Source of the DNA: Streptomyces sp. NBC_01231
GTDB lineage: Bacteria > Actinomycetota > Actinomycetes > Streptomycetales > Streptomycetaceae
Assembly: GCA_035999765.1 (NCBI GenBank)
Contig: CP108521.1
Coordinates: 124,001 to 188,000 of the forward strand
Reading direction: 5' to 3'
DNA: 64,000 nucleotides
Shown here one piece after another: positions 61,965 through 64,000 of the stretch (its first letter is position 1; each line of letters begins with the position of its first letter). A program made the position numbers and the translations under genes. The notes beneath the pieces were generated by a model. The model ran no database searches and was not told the DNA's origin. It saw nothing but the letters and a program-made list of their open reading frames with translations.

Positions 61965-62059
61965 GCGCCTCACGCTGCATGACCCTCGTGCATCAGTAAA
62001 GTGAATCTTTCCGAGCATGATCAGCCAGAAAAACTGATGATTCTGGGGATGACAGCACC

Positions 62060-62995
62060 GTGTACAACCTGCGCCGGCTGCAGCTCCTGCGGGAGCTGAG
62101 GCATCGCGGCACGCTGGCTGCCGTCGCGACGGCCCTGTCCTACAGCCCCTCCGCCGTCTCCCAGCAGCTCTCCCTGCTGGAGAACGAGGTCGGCGCACCC
62201 CTGCTCCAGCCACACGGCCGCCGGGTGCGGCTGACCCCACAAGCCGAAATCCTGGTGGCCTACACCGAGGCGGTCCTGCGCCAACTGGACCAGGCCGCGG
62301 CCGATATCGCCGCGTCCCTGGCGGAGGTGACCGGCACGCTGCGCGTGGCCGGGTTCCAAACGGCCGCACTGGCGCTCCTGCCCCGCGCGCTGGCCTGGCT
62401 ACGCGAGACCCACCCGGGCGTGCGGGTGAGGTTCACCCAGGCCGAGCCGGACACCGCGTTGCCCGCCCTCCTTGCCCGGGACTGCGACCTCGTCATCGAC
62501 GATGTCTTCCCCGGCCGACCACAGGCCCGCGCAACCGAGGTCGAACACCAGTTGCTGTCGCGTGACCCCATGCGGCTGGCCACGCCCGGCTCGGCGGAGC
62601 TGGCGGAGCTTGCCGGGCAGCCATGGGCGATGGAGCCAGTGGGCACGCCCGCCCGTGAGTGGACGACGGCGGTGTGTCAGGAGGCCGGATTCGAGCCGGA
62701 CGTCGCCTTCGAGACCGCCGACATGCTGGTGCACGCCGAGCTGGTAGCGGCCGGGCACGCGGCGGCGTTCCTGCCGGACCTGTTGTGGCACGACCGCCGA
62801 CCGCCGGTCGCTCTGCACCACCTGGCGGCCCATCACCACCGGGACATACTGGTCACCGTCCGCGCCGGAGCGGACGGCCACCCGCTCATCCGCGTCCTGC
62901 TGGCCGCGTTGTCCGCGGCGGCGGACAACGCCCAGACTGTCGCCCACCGCAACCTCACCGAACAACGCGCCCAGGCGCGCACTCCGCAAGACTGA
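62060..62995 (+). CDS. LysR-family regulator
   Basis: A 311-aa protein from GTG 62060. The HTH is LRRLQLLRELRHRGTLAAVA, TALSYSPSAVSQQLSLLENE and the effector domain starts TGTLRVAGFQTAALALLPRA. The last 30 residues are Gln/Arg-rich. It is divergent from the aminotransferase-TauE operon and should activate it in response to a small molecule. Confidence 0.9.
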   Translation: MYNLRRLQLLRELRHRGTLAAVATALSYSPSAVSQQLSLLENEVGAPLLQPHGRRVRLTPQAEILVAYTEAVLRQLDQAAADIAASLAEVTGTLRVAGFQTAALALLPRALAWLRETHPGVRVRFTQAEPDTALPALLARDCDLVIDDVFPGRPQARATEVEHQLLSRDPMRLATPGSAELAELAGQPWAMEPVGTPAREWTTAVCQEAGFEPDVAFETADMLVHAELVAAGHAAAFLPDLLWHDRRPPVALHHLAAHHHRDILVTVRAGADGHPLIRVLLAALSAAADNAQTVAHRNLTEQRAQARTPQD

Positions 62996-63056
62996 CCGGT
63001 CCGCAGTATGGAGGCACCTGGCCGGTGGCTGTCGGCCTGGACCGCTCAGAAGGAGT

Positions 63057-63698
63057 TCAGCGCGTGGTCGTGGCCAGGCGCAGCCCCAAGGTGACGAGCA
63101 CGCCTCCGCTGACCGCGTCGACGCGACGCCGGATCCGCGGCCGGCGGAACCAGGCTCCGGTGCGGCCCACAACAGCGGCCAAGCTGAGGTAGAACGCCGT
63201 TTCGATGAGCACCTGCACCGCGGCCAGCAGCGCGGTGGTGGTGAACAGTGGACGACTTGCCGGAACGAACTGCGGATAGAACGCGCCTTGGGATTGGCAA
63301 GCATCACTACTGTTCCTTCGCCGAAGGCCGTCCACCACCGCCCTCGGCTCGCGGGCGGCGTGATCGACACTTCCGCGTCTGCCGGTGCGTCCCCCCGGGC
63401 GGGTGCGGCTGCGCCACACCGTGCGCCATGCCTTGATGCCGAGGTAGACCAGGAACACCGCACCGACCATGCGAAGTACGACGAACGCCACCTCGGAGGC
63501 CGCCACAAGAGCGGCCAGACCGGCACCGGCGGCCAGCGCCCACACATACAGACCTGCTTCGAGTCCCAGGACGGTGGGTACCGCCGCCCGCCACCCGCGC
63601 AACGCCGCCTGCCGAAAGATCAATAACATTGCCGGCCCCGGCGACGCCGAGATGAGGAGCACGGCAACGAACGGGGGTAACAGCGCAAGAAGATCCAT
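63057..63698 (-). CDS. LysE/RhtB-type exporter with a displaced central frame
   Basis: The 213-aa frame begins LLALLPPFVAVLLISASPGP and ends YLSLAAVVGRTGAWFRRPRI, as in LysE exporters. Residues about 102-140 read RTGRRGSVDHAAREPRAVVD and lack the family pattern. The expected segment, RWWTAFGEGTVVMLANPK, is present in the other frame at about 63290-63350. Two opposite indels, one near the GGGGGG run at about 63400 and one after ANPK (about 63290), explain this. The protein keeps its ends but has about 40 wrong residues, so it is probably inactive. Confidence 0.7.
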   Translation of the reverse strand: MDLLALLPPFVAVLLISASPGPAMLLIFRQAALRGWRAAVPTVLGLEAGLYVWALAAGAGLAALVAASEVAFVVLRMVGAVFLVYLGIKAWRTVWRSRTRPGGRTGRRGSVDHAAREPRAVVDGLRRRNSSDACQSQGAFYPQFVPASRPLFTTTALLAAVQVLIETAFYLSLAAVVGRTGAWFRRPRIRRRVDAVSGGVLVTLGLRLATTTR

Positions 63699-63799
63699 GA
63701 ACTGATCGTGACAGCGCCCGGTAGCCCGTACGACGGCTTACCCACCGAGGCCGGACCCAGGCCTGACCCCGAACCCTGGACACGGGCTGTGCCGCTGTA

Positions 63800-63998
63800 G
63801 CCAAGGTTGTTGATGTCGAGCCGAGTACCTTCCGTAGGCGATGGACTGCGTTGTCCGAGCCTGGAATGGCGGCAGACGGTGTTGTAGCGGTGCGGCCGGC
63901 GAAACAGGTCGAGGCGGGCCTTCTTCCACGGCTTGGTCACCGCAGCAGCGATCCGCCTATGCCTCCGACCATGATCCGCCGCACAGTGCCTGATCGTT
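63800..63998 (-). pseudogene. IS3-like transposase C-terminal remnant
   Basis: The minus strand reads TKPWKKARLDLFRRPHRYNT then VCRHSRLGQRSPSPTE. The YNT-x2-RHS-x-LG-x-x-SP pattern is the end of the IS3-family integrase domain. Upstream catalytic residues are not visible before the window edge, and the frame runs on into unrelated sequence to about 63620. Confidence 0.45.
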
Positions 63999-64000
63999 CA

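Noticed and set aside
1..64000. CRISPR array, rRNA or tRNA genes
   Set aside because: No regularly spaced direct repeats with unique spacers and no tRNA or rRNA core sequences were recognised on either strand by eye.

Overview
The base composition (very GC-rich, strong G/C at third codon positions), the frequent GTG starts and the gene families (SCO4402-like, NACHT proteins, DIP1984, WYL, eCIS-type N-termini, mycothiol-type DinB proteins) point to Streptomyces or a close relative. The window looks like an accessory chromosomal region, perhaps on an arm: single genes of unrelated function alternate with many truncated, frameshifted or transposase-derived remnants. No rRNA, tRNA or CRISPR array is visible.

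Region 1 (1-12.6 kb) is mobile DNA nested in mobile DNA. A Tn7/Tn5053-like module reads leftward: tnsA, tniA/tnsB, tniB/tnsC and tniQ, each overlapping the next by 4 bases. tniA carries two single-base losses. tnsA is split after codon 15-16 by a 7,277-bp composite transposon (4947-12223) made of two identical-length, inverted IS5-family copies and flanked by the 3-bp repeat TGA. Between the copies lie an esterase fragment and a two-gene unit: a 119-aa partner protein and a 1212-aa membrane NACHT NTPase with a secreted C-terminal domain. The sequence upstream of tnsA is dense in a TGAGAY motif and may be the transposon end.

Region 2 (12.8-22.5 kb) holds small enzymes and regulators: RibD-like reductase, VOC and GNAT proteins, SMI1/KNR4 and SCO4402-like proteins, a methyltransferase, a regulator next to a divergent membrane-protein pair with palindromic operators, and a Tat-exported amidohydrolase. 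Remnants of DciA, a zinc-ribbon protein and an aminoglycoside-phosphotransferase-like protein lie among them.

Region 3 (22.7-34.8 kb) has an iron-box-preceded siderophore importer (binding lipoprotein plus two permeases, no ATPase), a DIP1984 protein, broken SDR/TetR genes, a frameshifted tripeptidyl-aminopeptidase-like hydrolase, an exonuclease/phosphatase-family membrane protein, an ArsR-like regulator with an MFS exporter, and a 585-aa protein with an eCIS-cargo-like N-terminus.

Region 4 (34.9-48.2 kb) has IS630 and GH5 remnants, an SDR-methyltransferase-NUDIX cluster, a truncated ABC-F gene behind a seven-codon leader ORF, a MarR/VOC divergent pair, a multiply frameshifted helicase-associated-domain helicase, and a gene-free stretch with repeated hairpins ahead of a small membrane protein.

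Region 5 (48.2-64 kb) has a TetR/SRPBCC pair with paired operators, frameshifted oxidoreductases, nicotinamidase, a PqqA-like precursor peptide behind a PQQ-type sugar dehydrogenase, a Doc-like toxin-antitoxin pair, a TetR/DUF1772 pair, a nitrilase-fold protein without the usual catalytic cysteine, and a LysR-aminotransferase-TauE group. It ends with a damaged LysE gene and an IS3-like remnant.
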